From the NCBI RefSeq assembly GCF_022606355.1, contig NZ_JAHHZQ010000002.1, forward strand, positions 868,001 to 932,000: a stretch of 64,000 nt of DNA, written 5' to 3'. Under the pieces are notes generated by a model. It was given only the letters and a program-made list of their open reading frames with translations. It was not told the origin of the DNA and did no database searches. Origin of the DNA: Leifsonia shinshuensis. Its GTDB lineage: Bacteria > Actinomycetota > Actinomycetes > Actinomycetales > Microbacteriaceae. Of this stretch, positions 33,537 to 43,212 are shown one piece after another; positions within the stretch are counted from its first letter, which is position 1, and each line of letters starts with the position of its first letter. The position numbers and the translations under genes were made by a program.

Positions 33537-35402
33537 TCAGGCGATGGGGAGCGCAGTGCGGCTGAGCTGGTCGACGTCGCGGGCGGCGCCCTGGTCGGCG
33601 GAGAGCGCCATGGCGGCGTAGGCGCGCAGCGCCGCCGACACCGGGCGGTCGCGGTCGAGCGGACGGTAGCCGCGGCCGGCCTCCAGAGCCTCCCGGCGGG
33701 CGTCGAGCACCGCGTCCGGAACGTCCAGGCGGAGGGCGCGGGTGTGCACGTCGATGCTGATCGTGTCGCCGTCCTCGACCAGGGCGATCAGTCCTCCTGC
33801 CGCAGCCTCCGGCGAGACATGGCCGATGGAGAGACCGGAGGTGCCGCCGGAGAACCGGCCGTCGGTGATCAGTGCGCACTTCGCACCGAGCCCGCGGCCC
33901 TTGAGGAACGACGTCGGGTACAGCATCTCCTGCATGCCGGGACCGCCGCGCGGGCCCTCGTAGCGGATGACGACCACGTCGCCCTCCTTCACGCGCTTGC
34001 CGAGGATCGCCTCGACCGCGGCCTCCTGCGAGTCCACGACGACGGCAGGGCCGGAGAAGGTGAGGATGCTCTCGTCCACGCCCGCCGTCTTGACCACTGC
34101 GCCGTCGGGCGCGAGGTTGCCGCGCAGGATCGCGAGGCCGCCGTCTTTCGAGTACGCGTGGGCGACGTCGCGGATCACGCCGGACTCGGCATCCAGGTCG
34201 AGCTCGTGCCACCGCTCCGACTGCGAGAAGGCGGACGACGAACGGACCCCGCCCGGCGCGGCGTGGAACAGCTCGATCGCCTCCGCCGTGGCGGATCCGC
34301 CGCGGATGTCCCAGTCGGCGAGCCATCGCTCGAGAGAGGGTGCGTGCACGGTGTTGACCCCGCGGTCGAGCAGGCCGGCGCGGTCGAGCTCGCCGAGGAG
34401 CGCGGGGACTCCGCCGGCGCGGTGCACGTCCTCCACCAGGGCTGCGCCGTTCGGGGCGACCTTCGACAGGCAGGGCACCCGGCGGGACAGCTCGTCGATG
34501 TCGCTCAGGTCGTAGTCGACACCGCCCTCGCGGGCCGCCGCGAGCAGGTGGAGGATCGTGTTGGTCGAGCCGCCCATGGCGATGTCGAGCGCCATGGCGT
34601 TGCCGAAGGCGGCGCTGGTCGCGATGGAGCGCGGGAGCACCGACTCGTCGTCCTGGTCGTAGTACCGGTGCGCGAGCGCGACGGCCGTCGCCCCGGCCTT
34701 CTCGTACAGCTCCTTGCGGGCGGTGTGGGTGGCGAGCGTGGAGCCGTTGCCGGGGAGGGCCAGGCCGAGCGCCTCGGTGAGGAAGTTCATCGAGTTGGCG
34801 GTGAACATCCCGGAGCACGACCCGCAGGTCGGACAGGCGTTCTCCTCGATGCGGAGCAGGTCGGTCTCCGACACGGCATCGTTCGCCGAGTCGGCGATCG
34901 CCGAGATCAGGTCGAGCTTGCGCACGGTCCCGTCGACGAGCACGGTCCGGCCGCCCTCCATCGGGCCGCCCGAGACGAAGACCGTCGGGATGTTCAGGCG
35001 CAGGGCGGCGAGCAGCATGCCCGGCGTGATCTTGTCGCAGTTGGACACGCAGACCAGCGCGTCGGCGCAGTGCGCGTTGACCATGTACTCGACCGAGTCG
35101 GCGATCAGCTCGCGCGACGGCAGCGAGTAGAGCATGCCGCCGTGGCCCATCGCGATGCCGTCGTCGACCGCGATCGTGTTGAACTCGCGCGGGATGCCGC
35201 CGGCGGCCTGGACGGCCTGCGAGACCACCCGGCCGACCGGCTGCAGATGCGTGTGCCCCGGGACGAACTCGGTGAAGCTGTTCGCCACGGCGACGATCGG
35301 CTTGCCGAAGTCTTCCCGGGCGACGCCGGCGGCGCGCAGGAGGGCGCGGGCGCCGGCCATGTTGCGGCCGTGGGTGACAGTGCGGGAGCGGAGAGCGGGC
35401 AT
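33537..35402 (-). CDS. ilvD: Dihydroxyacid dehydratase
   Basis: The 621-residue enzyme dehydrates 2,3-dihydroxy acids to the 2-keto acids for valine, leucine and isoleucine. Iron-sulfur cluster cysteines lie in [11 protein letters not shown] near 122 and [18 protein letters not shown] near 190; [11 protein letters not shown] near 520 completes the pattern. The length is that of the [4Fe-4S] ilvD type. It is divergent from an XRE regulator across a 76-base gap with two ACTAGT sites. No other ilv gene is nearby. Confidence 0.97.
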   Translation of the reverse strand: MPALRSRTVTHGRNMAGARALLRAAGVAREDFGKPIVAVANSFTEFVPGHTHLQPVGRVVSQAVQAAGGIPREFNTIAVDDGIAMGHGGMLYSLPSRELIADSVEYMVNAHCADALVCVSNCDKITPGMLLAALRLNIPTVFVSGGPMEGGRTVLVDGTVRKLDLISAIADSANDAVSETDLLRIEENACPTCGSCSGMFTANSMNFLTEALGLALPGNGSTLATHTARKELYEKAGATAVALAHRYYDQDDESVLPRSIATSAAFGNAMALDIAMGGSTNTILHLLAAAREGGVDYDLSDIDELSRRVPCLSKVAPNGAALVEDVHRAGGVPALLGELDRAGLLDRGVNTVHAPSLERWLADWDIRGGSATAEAIELFHAAPGGVRSSSAFSQSERWHELDLDAESGVIRDVAHAYSKDGGLAILRGNLAPDGAVVKTAGVDESILTFSGPAVVVDSQEAAVEAILGKRVKEGDVVVIRYEGPRGGPGMQEMLYPTSFLKGRGLGAKCALITDGRFSGGTSGLSIGHVSPEAAAGGLIALVEDGDTISIDVHTRALRLDVPDAVLDARREALEAGRGYRPLDRDRPVSAALRAYAAMALSADQGAARDVDQLSRTALPIA

Positions 35403-35447
35403 GCTCTCATGCTGCGGGTCGCCGGCCCGCGCCGGAAGACGGTGCTG

Positions 35448-35472
35448 CTACTAGTAGTGGGAGCACTAGTAT
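35448..35472 (+). promoter_or_regulatory. Promoter and paired ACTAGT sites of XRE regulator
   Basis: The palindrome CTACTAGTAG (35448-35457) and a second ACTAGT (35465-35470) are 15 bases apart start to start, separated by the inverted pair TAGTG-GGAG-CACTA. TAGTAT (35467-35472) sits 6 bases before ATG 35479 and can be a -10 for a leaderless message. The XRE protein may bind here and also affect ilvD. Confidence 0.5.
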
Positions 35473-35478
35473 CGACAG

Positions 35479-36270
35479 ATGGATGCCGAAGGAGCGCGGG
35501 CGGAGCTGGGCCGATTCCTCCGAACCCGCCGCGAGCAGGCGGCACGTGCCGACTACGGCCTCCCGCCGGTCGGCCGCTCCCGTGACCGCGGGCTGCGCCG
35601 CGAGGAGGTCGCGTACCTCTCGGGTGTCAGCGTCACCTGGTACACCTGGCTGGAGCAGGGGCGTCCGATCAACCCGTCGCGGTCGGTGCTCGACGCGGTC
35701 GCGCGCACGCTGAGACTGTCGGCGTCCGAGCACGAGTACCTGCTCTCGCTGGCAGGCTTCGGCCTCCCGGCGCCCGTCGGCACCAGACCGGTGGAGGACG
35801 CCCCGCCGCACCTGCAGCGCCTCCTCGACGCGCTCGGCGACAACCCGGCGTTCGCACTGACTCCCGACTGGGGCATCGCCGGATGGAACGCCGCCTACAC
35901 CCGGCTGTACCCGAACGTGGCGCGCGTGCCGCGCGAGGACCGCAACCTGCTCTGGCTCGTCTACACCGACCCGGCCGTGCGTGAGCTGCTGCCCGACTGG
36001 GAGGAGACCAGCGCGCGCTTCCTCGCGGAGTTCCGTGCAGAGACCGGCACGCGTGCGGGCGACCCCGCCGTGCGTGCGCTCGTCGAGCGGCTGCGCTCGT
36101 CGAGCCCGGAGTTCAGGGAGGCGTGGGATCGCTACGACATCCTGGGCTTCGCCTCGCGGGAGCGTCGCTTCCGCCACCCCCGCGACGGCGAGGTGCGCCT
36201 GGAGCACCATCAGCTCGCGCCCACCGATCATCCGGACCTGCGCGTGGTCGTCTACACGCGCCTCCCCTAG
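35479..36270 (+). CDS. XRE family regulator with MmyB ligand-binding domain
   Basis: The 263-residue protein has an XRE helix-turn-helix at 15-70 (GLRREEVAYLSGVSVTWYTW and LEQGRPINPS) and a MmyB-like PAS-fold domain at 95-260 (NNAYTRLYP-type WNAAYTRLYPNVA, and FASRERRFRHP near 220). The combination is widespread in actinobacteria and often sits next to an oxidoreductase or metabolic gene it controls; here the divergent neighbour is ilvD. The MmyB part is thought to bind fatty acids or related ligands. The message is probably leaderless. Confidence 0.9.
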   Translation: MDAEGARAELGRFLRTRREQAARADYGLPPVGRSRDRGLRREEVAYLSGVSVTWYTWLEQGRPINPSRSVLDAVARTLRLSASEHEYLLSLAGFGLPAPVGTRPVEDAPPHLQRLLDALGDNPAFALTPDWGIAGWNAAYTRLYPNVARVPREDRNLLWLVYTDPAVRELLPDWEETSARFLAEFRAETGTRAGDPAVRALVERLRSSSPEFREAWDRYDILGFASRERRFRHPRDGEVRLEHHQLAPTDHPDLRVVVYTRLP

Positions 36271-36284
36271 CCGGCAGCCATCGC

Positions 36285-36336
36285 TTCCTCACTTTCTCTC
36301 GCCCGCGGCCGGCGTGTTGCGGGAGAAAGTGAGGAA
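36285..36336. terminator. Convergent stem-loop
   Basis: Perfect 14-base arms (36285-36298 TTCCTCACTTTCTC; 36323-36336) enclose a 24-base GC-rich loop that can itself fold. It fills the gap between the XRE gene and purQ, which converge here, so a two-way terminator is likely. There is no long T tract. Confidence 0.6.
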
Positions 36337-36352
36337 CGGATGGTCGGGCGGG

Positions 36353-37050
<698 letters not shown>

Positions 37051-37051
<1 letters not shown>

Positions 37052-37308
37052 CAGGCGTCGTCTTCCGGGTAGTGGATGCCCACCACGTCTTCGATGACCG
37101 AGTTGGAGAGGATCTCGCCGGCGATCTCGGCGACGGCGGCCCTGGTGGCGTCGTCGATCGGGCCGTCGACGGTCAGCTCGAAGCGCTTGCCGACACGCAC
37201 GGCCGAGAACCCGCCCTTGCCGATGCGGGCCAGGGCTCCGGCGACCGCCTTGCCCTGGGGGTCGAGCAGCTCTGCCTTGGGCATGACTTCAACAACGATC
37301 GTCGACAA
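37051..37308 (-). CDS. purS: Phosphoribosylformylglycinamidine synthase subunit PurS
   Basis: The 85-residue protein bridges PurL and PurQ in the FGAM synthase complex. It starts [20 protein letters not shown], has the [13 protein letters not shown] turn near 31-43 and ends with the expected helix and [10 protein letters not shown]. Start TTG 37308 is preferred since it gives the family N-terminus and has GGAG about 9 bases upstream; the only ATG in frame (residue 9) would cut the first strand. Confidence 0.93.
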
Positions 37309-37372
37309 GGGTGATCTCCGCTCCACTCGCGCATCCGGGGCCAGCAACGATTCTACCGTCCCCGCGAACGGC

Positions 37373-38260
37373 TCAGGACGACGGCGGGAGTGCGGCCGGG
37401 AGCGCGGCCGACCGCGGGAGCGACCGGGCCGCGCTGTCGTCGGCTGCCGATCCGGTCGCGACGCGGGAGGCGAAGGCGACGGCGCGCGGGCCGAGGTCGC
37501 GGTGCAGGCGCGCGAAGAGCGCGGCAGAGGCGCTCCCCGGCCAGTCGGCCGGCAGCGCCGCGGCCGGCAGGCCGGGGTCACGGTAGGGGATCACCCGCCA
37601 CTCGTCGAGCACGCGGATCCACAGCGCGAACGCCTCGGCGTCGCCGGTGGGCGCGAGCGCGTCGCCGACCCGCGCGAGGAACGACTCGTGCAGCGCGCGG
37701 AGGGCGGCCAGGTCGTACCAGCGCGCGACGCCCGACGCGAGGTCGGCAGGGAGGCCGCCGGCGGGCCGTGCGCCCGTGAAGAGGTCTGCGCCGAACTCGG
37801 CGGCGACCTCTGCGAGCTCGGGTTCGAGACGGTCGGGGCCGATCCACAGCCCGTCGGCGACGGTGCCGCAGCCCAGAGCGGCGAGTCGCCGGCGCAGCTG
37901 GTGGCGCAGGGACCGCTGATGCTCGGGGAACGAGAAGGAGACCAGGCACCACCGGGCGGTCGCGCCGCGCTCGCCGAAGATCCGCGCATCCCCGCGCTCC
38001 AGCATCGGAACGGCCTCCGGATCGAGGGCGTAGCCGGCGGCTCCACCGCGCGGCTCCCGTACGAGAACGCCGCGCGTGCACAGGCGCGCCAGGCTGGAGC
38101 GGGCGGTGGCGGCCGGGACACCGAGGGCGCCCATCAGCTCCACCGCGCCGGCCGCGCTCATCCACCCGCCGATCGGGCGCAGGGTGCTGCCGACGAGCGT
38201 GCGCAGCAGCGCCGTCGCCGAGCCGCTGCGCGCCTCCAGGTCTTCGCGGCCCGCTGTCAC
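37373..38260 (-). CDS. PaaX-like transcriptional regulator of the tryptophan operon
   Basis: The 295-residue protein has a PaaX-type N-terminal winged helix (SAAGAVELMGALGVPAATAR near 36-55) and the PaaX C-terminal domains (WCLVSFSFPEHQRSLRHQLRRRL-type segment near 105, in the form FSFPEHQRSLRHQL). PaaX in other bacteria represses phenylacetate degradation upon sensing phenylacetyl-CoA. Here GTG 38260 overlaps the kynureninase stop (GTGA), so it is the fourth gene of the tryptophan operon and probably senses a kynurenine/anthranilate-type ligand. Confidence 0.85.
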   Translation of the reverse strand: MTAGREDLEARSGSATALLRTLVGSTLRPIGGWMSAAGAVELMGALGVPAATARSSLARLCTRGVLVREPRGGAAGYALDPEAVPMLERGDARIFGERGATARWCLVSFSFPEHQRSLRHQLRRRLAALGCGTVADGLWIGPDRLEPELAEVAAEFGADLFTGARPAGGLPADLASGVARWYDLAALRALHESFLARVGDALAPTGDAEAFALWIRVLDEWRVIPYRDPGLPAAALPADWPGSASAALFARLHRDLGPRAVAFASRVATGSAADDSAARSLPRSAALPAALPPSS

Positions 38261-39576
38261 TCGTCGATCAGCTCCCCGAGCACATCCCGCACAGCGGCCA
38301 GGCCGACCGCGACCTCCTCGAAGCTCGTGCTCAACGGCGAGAGCCCGATCCGCAGACCGCCCGGATCGCGGTAGTCGGGGATGACGTCGCGCTCCCAGAG
38401 CCGCACGGTGACCTCGCGCATCGCCGGATGGTTCAGCGTGAGATGGCCGCCGCGACGCTCCGGTTCGCGGGGGCTGGCGAGGGCGACGCCGAGCGGAGTC
38501 AGCCAGGTCTCGGCCAGCTGCAGGGCGAAACCGGTGAGGGCCATCGACTTGTCTCGCACCGCCTGGATGCCGCACTCGCGGAGCATCGCGAGCGTGTCCT
38601 GGAGGGCGAGCATCCCGACGATCGGCGGGGTTCCGGACAAGAAGCGGCGCAGCCCGTCGGCCGGCTGGTACTCCGGCCCCATCAGGAAGACGTCGCGCAC
38701 GCCCATCCAGCCCTGGATGGGCTGGACCAGTTCGCGCTGCAGGCGCTCGCTCACATAGCCGAAGGCGGGGGAGCCCGGGCCGCCGTTCAGGTACTTGTAG
38801 GTGCAGCCGACGGCGAGGTCGACCTCCCAGTCGTCGAGCTCGACGGGAACGGACCCGGCCGAGTGGCAGAGGTCCCACAGCACGAGCGCCCCGGCGTCGT
38901 GGACGATGCGGGTGATCGCCCGGGCATCGGCGAGGAAGCCGGAACGGTAGGCGACGTGGCTCAGCACGACCAGCGCGGTGCGCGGCCCGACTGCCGCGGA
39001 CACCTGCTCCGGGGTGACGCCCGCCTCGGTGTCGGCCTCGATCCAGACCAGGTCGAGGCCGCGCTCGCGCGCGATGCCGTCGAGCACGTAGCGATCGGTC
39101 GGGAAGTTGTCGGTGTCGAGCACGATCTCGCTGCGCTCGGGAAGCGAGTCGACGGCCGCCCGCGCCAGCTTGTAGAGCAGGACGGTCGTCGAATCGCCGA
39201 TGAAGACCTGACCGCCCGCGGCGCCGAGTGCGGCAGAGCCGAGCTCGTCGCCGATGCGGAAGGGCAGCTCCATCCACTCCTCGTCCCAGCCGCGGATCAG
39301 CCGGCCACCCCAGCCCTCGACCACGAACCGCTGGAGGCGCTCGGCGCTCGCGACGGTCGGACGGCCGAGGGAGTTGCCGTCGAAGTAGGCGACGACGGAC
39401 TCGGGGATGGCGAGGTCGGGGGCGCCGCTCTCGGGCGACCTCGGCGTGACGCCGAGGAACCGGTCGCGGTAGTGGGCGAGCGGATCGGCCGCGTCGAGGG
39501 CGCGTGCCGCCGCCAGGGGGTCGCCGTCGAGGGCCTCGTCGTCGGCGAAGGGGTCGTCGGTGGGGGTGTCGGTCAT
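38257..39576 (-). CDS. kynU: Kynureninase
   Basis: The 439-residue PLP enzyme cleaves kynurenine to anthranilate and alanine. AYFDGNSLGRP near 63 and the TYKYLNGGPGSPAF stretch with the PLP Lys near 265 are diagnostic, as are WDLCHSAGSVP (Asp for the pyridine nitrogen) near 235 and GTPPIVGM near 312. An Asp-rich N-terminal extension of about 25 residues precedes the core. ATG 39576 overlaps the amidohydrolase stop (ATGA). It completes tryptophan to anthranilate together with the TDO in this operon. Confidence 0.96.
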   Translation of the reverse strand: MTDTPTDDPFADDEALDGDPLAAARALDAADPLAHYRDRFLGVTPRSPESGAPDLAIPESVVAYFDGNSLGRPTVASAERLQRFVVEGWGGRLIRGWDEEWMELPFRIGDELGSAALGAAGGQVFIGDSTTVLLYKLARAAVDSLPERSEIVLDTDNFPTDRYVLDGIARERGLDLVWIEADTEAGVTPEQVSAAVGPRTALVVLSHVAYRSGFLADARAITRIVHDAGALVLWDLCHSAGSVPVELDDWEVDLAVGCTYKYLNGGPGSPAFGYVSERLQRELVQPIQGWMGVRDVFLMGPEYQPADGLRRFLSGTPPIVGMLALQDTLAMLRECGIQAVRDKSMALTGFALQLAETWLTPLGVALASPREPERRGGHLTLNHPAMREVTVRLWERDVIPDYRDPGGLRIGLSPLSTSFEEVAVGLAAVRDVLGELIDE

Positions 39577-40898
39577 GGGTGCTCCTGTCGGACGGGCGCG
39601 GAGGCGATGGGGGTGGGGGCGGGGGTGGCGAGGTCGGTCTTGGCAGCGGCAGCAGCGGCGGTGGCGGCAGCAGCGGCGGTGGTGGCTTCGGCGGCGAGGG
39701 CGATGGTCGCGGAGTCGATGGTGGCGAGGTCGGCGGCGTGGAGGCCGCGCGCGGTGGCGAGCCAGGCGGGGAGGTGCGCGGAGTCGGCGGGAGGCGGGGA
39801 GGGGATCCACGCGACCCGGGGGCCGATGTGCGCGGGGGTCGAGGCGCCCGCGATCGTGCGGACGAGGTCGGGGCCGTCGAGACCGGCCTGGCGGATCGCC
39901 GTGAGTTCGCGGGCGTTCACACCGACGGTGAGGTCGCCGTTGCCGAGGTCGGTGCCGTAGAGCACGCGACCACCGTGCTCGGCGAAGCGACGCAGATTGT
40001 CGATGGCGATGCGGAACCCCGCCGTCGGGGCGCCCCAGCCGTGGATGTCGAGGGTGCTGATCCACGTCATCCCGGCGCCGGCGGCCTCGGCGACGAGGGC
40101 GTCGTCGAGGCGCTCGGTGAAGGGGGCGTGGGCGAGCTGGTCGACGCCCGCGTGCACCGCGCGGGCAGTCTGGCCGGCGCCCTGCACATGGGCGACCACC
40201 GGGAGTCCGACTGCGTGCGATTCCTCCACGATCGCGCTCAGGGTCGCGTTGTCCACGGTTTCGCCGGCGTCGCTGTTGAGGGCGACCTTGATGCGGGAGG
40301 CTCCCATCATGACCTGTTGCCGCACCGCCTCCCCGGCCTCCCGCGGGCCGCCGATCTCCCTCGCGGCGCCGGGAGGAGCCCACCCCGCCGAGACGGGGTA
40401 GCCACCGGGAGCCGTGAGGAGCGCGCCGGCGATGGCGATCGCCGGGCGGTCTCGCACGTCGACCAGCCACGTGGCGGCGACGGAGGGGACCCAGCCGAGG
40501 TCGACCGCGTCCGTGATGCCGCCGCGGAAGAGGGCGGTCGGGTCGCTCAGGCTCAGGTGCGTGTGATGGTCCGTGAGCGACGGGAAGAGGGTGCCGCCGA
40601 GGGAGAGGATGTCCGCGACGGGTGGTGCGGACGCTCCGGGGTCTGCGCTTGCCGCGTGGGCCGTGCTCGCCACGTGGGCTGTGCTCGCCGCGTGGGCTGT
40701 GCTAGCCGCGTGGGCTGTGCTCGCCGCGTGGGCTGCGCTCGCCGCATCCTCCCCGCTCGTCACGACTAGGCGCTCGCCGTCGAGAGCGATGAGGGTCGGG
40801 CCGGTGAAGCGGTCGCCGGTCCAGAGCGCGTCGACGCGGAGGATCACGCCACGGGGATCCGGACGCCGACGGGGTGCCGACGCGTCTCCGTCACTCAC
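39573..40898 (-). CDS. Amidohydrolase family protein with repeat insert
   Basis: The 441-residue protein has the amidohydrolase beta-sandwich and TIM barrel: [11 protein letters not shown] (HxH) near 117, the KVALNSD lysine near 215, HVQGAG near 245 and TDLGNG near 330. GTG 40898 is chosen because it overlaps the TDO stop (GTGA) with GGAG 7 bases upstream; GTG 40847 is possible. Five AHAAST-type hexapeptides, from an 18-base DNA repeat, interrupt the N-terminal sandwich, and the C-terminus is Ala/Thr-rich. Lying between TDO and kynureninase, it may be the missing N-formylkynurenine formamidase, though this family is not a known one. Confidence 0.8.
   Translation of the reverse strand: MSDGDASAPRRRPDPRGVILRVDALWTGDRFTGPTLIALDGERLVVTSGEDAASAAHAASTAHAASTAHAASTAHVASTAHAASADPGASAPPVADILSLGGTLFPSLTDHHTHLSLSDPTALFRGGITDAVDLGWVPSVAATWLVDVRDRPAIAIAGALLTAPGGYPVSAGWAPPGAAREIGGPREAGEAVRQQVMMGASRIKVALNSDAGETVDNATLSAIVEESHAVGLPVVAHVQGAGQTARAVHAGVDQLAHAPFTERLDDALVAEAAGAGMTWISTLDIHGWGAPTAGFRIAIDNLRRFAEHGGRVLYGTDLGNGDLTVGVNARELTAIRQAGLDGPDLVRTIAGASTPAHIGPRVAWIPSPPPADSAHLPAWLATARGLHAADLATIDSATIALAAEATTAAAAATAAAAAAKTDLATPAPTPIASAPVRQEHP
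40651..40740. repeat. 18-bp minisatellite in amidohydrolase gene (5 copies)
   Basis: Five head-to-tail copies of an 18-base unit (consensus GCCGCGTGGGCTGTGCTC) with one to two substitutions each encode AHAAST-type repeats. The unit preserves frame, so copy number can change the linker length. A degenerate part-copy precedes it. Confidence 0.9.
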
Positions 40899-41755
40899 TC
40901 CGGGGCTCCGATCTCGGTGCGCACTGCGAAGAGCTCGGGGAAGAAGGTGAGGTCGAGGGCCTTCTGCAGAAAGGTCACGCCGCTCGAGCCGCCGGTGCCG
41001 ACCTTCATGCCGATCGTGCGCTGCACGGTCTTGAGGTGGCGGAATCGCCAGAGCTGGAAGTTGTCCTCCAGGTCGACCAGCTCCTCGCAGGCTTCGTACT
41101 CGCTCCAGTGCTCCGCCGCGTGCTCGTAGATGTCGCGGAAGACCGGGACCAGCTCCGGGGCGAAGACGTGGGCCTGTGTCACGTCGCGGTCGAGCACCGC
41201 GCGCGGCACCGCGTGGCCGGCGCGTGCCAGGTAGCGCAGGAACTCGTCGTAGACGCTGGGAGCCTCCAGCAGCTCGGTCAACAGCGCCAGCGCGCCGGGA
41301 TCGTCTCGGAACACGGTCAGCATGCGCCGGTTCTTGTTGCCGAGCACGAACTCCACGGCGCGGTACTGATACGACTGGAAGCCGGACGAGTTGCCGAGGA
41401 AGCCGCGGAACTGCGCGTACTCGGTCGGCGTCAGGGTGGCGAGCACCGACCACTGCTCGGTGAGGGTCTTCTGGATGTGCTTGACCCGCGCGATCCGCTT
41501 CAGTGCCTGCGGGAGCTGGTCGGCGCGCAGCAGGTCGCGCGCGTCCTCCAGCTCGTGGAGCACCAGCTTCAGCCAGAGCTCCGTCGTCTGGTGCTGGATG
41601 ATGAACAGCAGCTCGTCGTGATGCTCCGGCACACTCACGGGCTTCTGCGCGCTCAGCAGGGTGGCGAGATCCAGATACGAGCCGTACGACATGCGCTCGC
41701 GGAAGTCCGTGACGATGTCCGGGTCGAACTCTCTGGTGTTCTCGTTCGCTGCCAT
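40895..41755 (-). CDS. kynA: Tryptophan 2,3-dioxygenase
   Basis: The 286-residue heme enzyme opens the indole ring of tryptophan to give N-formylkynurenine. The family pattern is complete: [16 protein letters not shown] near 22, [18 protein letters not shown] near 47, the RLLxY-like helix, [14 protein letters not shown] near 118 and the heme-ligand His in [16 protein letters not shown] near 240 followed by GTGGSSGV. It is the first gene of a four-gene operon ending in the PaaX-like regulator. Its promoter is leaderless. Confidence 0.97.
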   Translation of the reverse strand: MAANENTREFDPDIVTDFRERMSYGSYLDLATLLSAQKPVSVPEHHDELLFIIQHQTTELWLKLVLHELEDARDLLRADQLPQALKRIARVKHIQKTLTEQWSVLATLTPTEYAQFRGFLGNSSGFQSYQYRAVEFVLGNKNRRMLTVFRDDPGALALLTELLEAPSVYDEFLRYLARAGHAVPRAVLDRDVTQAHVFAPELVPVFRDIYEHAAEHWSEYEACEELVDLEDNFQLWRFRHLKTVQRTIGMKVGTGGSSGVTFLQKALDLTFFPELFAVRTEIGAPE

Positions 41756-41761
41756 GTTGCG

Positions 41762-41790
41762 ATTCTGCGTCGATCGTCACGAAAGTGCAA
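41762..41790 (-). promoter_or_regulatory. Leaderless promoter of tryptophan operon
   Basis: TTGCAC (41790-41785), 17 bases and CAGAAT (41767-41762) precede ATG 41755 by 6 bases on the minus strand. No ribosome binding site is present. GTTGC (41756-41760) and GCAAC (41787-41791) bracket the promoter as an inverted pair. Confidence 0.6.
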
Positions 41791-41947
41791 CAGCCATCCC
41801 GGAATCGGGGGCGAGAGGTGCCGGGAGGCTCCGGCGGCACCGGCGCGTTCGCCTCCGTTCACCCGCCGGTTACCCGGAGTTGCCGCCTCCGTCGTCGCTG
41901 CCTCCTAGCGTGGAGGCGCTGCGTCGGGACGCGGACGGGAGACGGGC

Positions 41948-43105
41948 ATGGGCAGGCACTACGACCTCGCGATCGTCGGCGGTGGCATCGTCGGGCTCGG
42001 CCATGCCGTCGCGGCCCTGCGCCGCGGGCTCACCGTCGCCGTCGTCGACCGGGCGTCGAGCGTGAACGGCGCGTCCGTGCGCAACTTCGGGCACATCGGC
42101 GTCACCGGTCTGGAGGGCGAAGCCCGCGCCTACGCCGAGCTGGCGCGCGAACTCTGGCTGACCCTGTCGGTCGAAGCGGGGTTCTGGCTGCGCGAATCCG
42201 GCACGGTCGTGGTCGCCCAGTCGCCCGAGGAGCTGGCCGTGCTCGAGGAGTTCCGCGATCGGCGCGGCGGGCACGATGTGCGGCTGATCGCACCGGCCCA
42301 GGTGCGAGAGCGGATCCCCGTGGGCGATGGCCTAGCGATCGGAGGCGCGTTCCTCCCCGCCGACCTCCAGGTGGATCCCCGCGAGGCCGCTCCCGCGATC
42401 GCCCGCTGGCTCGACGCTCACGGCGTCGACTTCTTCTGGCAGACCACGGTCACCGGGGTCGAGACCGGACGAGTGCACACCTCGCGCGGGCGCGTCTCCG
42501 CCGACGCGGTGGTGGTCGCGGTCGACCACGATGTCGACCAGCTGTTCCCCGGCATCGCCGAGGCCGACAGCATCCAGCGTTGCGGCCTCGACATGATGCT
42601 CGTGGAGGCCGAGCTGGAGGAACCGCTCGCCGCGCCCGTCCTCACCGGGTGGTCGCTCCTGCGCTTCTCCGGATTCGCGCGCACCCCCAGCGCCGACCTG
42701 CTGCGCGAGCGGCTGGTTGCGGACGACCCGGTGCTGGCGGCGCTCGACGCGAACCAGATGTACGCGCAGCGGCCCGACGGCGCCCTGATCGTCGGCGACA
42801 CCCGCTCCCGCGGCGACGACGTGTCGCCGTTCCAGTCGGAGGCCGTCTTCGACCTGCTGCTCGAACGCACGCGGGCGCTCTTCGGCTCCGCACGCGTGCG
42901 GGTCCTCGAACGCTGGCAGGGCGTCGACGCCTCGGCGCCCGACGACTTCCTCGTGTCGTCGCCCGCCCCGTCGGTGCGCGTCGTCTCCGTCACCGGAGGC
43001 ATGGGCATGACGACAGGGCTGGGGCTGGCCGACCGGGTCGTCGACGAGCTCTTCTCGTCCGCTCCCGGCGTGCTGACCACGGCAGGCGCCGCCCGGTCCC
43101 ACTGA
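41948..43105 (+). CDS. FAD-dependent oxidoreductase, TIGR03364 type
   Basis: The 385-residue protein has a DAO fold with FAD loop LAIVGGGIVGLGHA at 7-20, the SVNGASVRNFGHIG active-site segment near 40-52, and GGMGMTTGLGLAD near 350. The family (proposed name HpnW) is defined by co-occurrence with a PhnX-like hydrolase and an alcohol dehydrogenase in putative phosphonate catabolism clusters, exactly the three genes here. It would oxidise an amine or amino-phosphonate side chain. Start ATG 41948 has GGGAGACGGGC upstream. Confidence 0.9.
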   Translation: MGRHYDLAIVGGGIVGLGHAVAALRRGLTVAVVDRASSVNGASVRNFGHIGVTGLEGEARAYAELARELWLTLSVEAGFWLRESGTVVVAQSPEELAVLEEFRDRRGGHDVRLIAPAQVRERIPVGDGLAIGGAFLPADLQVDPREAAPAIARWLDAHGVDFFWQTTVTGVETGRVHTSRGRVSADAVVVAVDHDVDQLFPGIAEADSIQRCGLDMMLVEAELEEPLAAPVLTGWSLLRFSGFARTPSADLLRERLVADDPVLAALDANQMYAQRPDGALIVGDTRSRGDDVSPFQSEAVFDLLLERTRALFGSARVRVLERWQGVDASAPDDFLVSSPAPSVRVVSVTGGMGMTTGLGLADRVVDELFSSAPGVLTTAGAARSH

Positions 43106-43212
43106 CGTCGATCCGCCTCGCCGACCTCCTTATCCTCCGACCCTCTCCGCAGCCGACCTCCCCGCCCCGCCGTATCCGCCGACCAGGAAGACCGCACAGA
43201 AAGGCCTCTGCC

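Noticed and set aside
37373-39277. A single long kynureninase/PaaX fusion
   Set aside because: The two proteins are in different frames with a GTGA overlap, so they are separate genes; the apparent fusion is only an open frame running on.
39504-40769. A plus-strand Gly-rich open frame opposite the amidohydrolase
   Set aside because: Gly/Val/Arg bias is typical of the antisense of Ala-rich genes, and no ribosome binding site is present.
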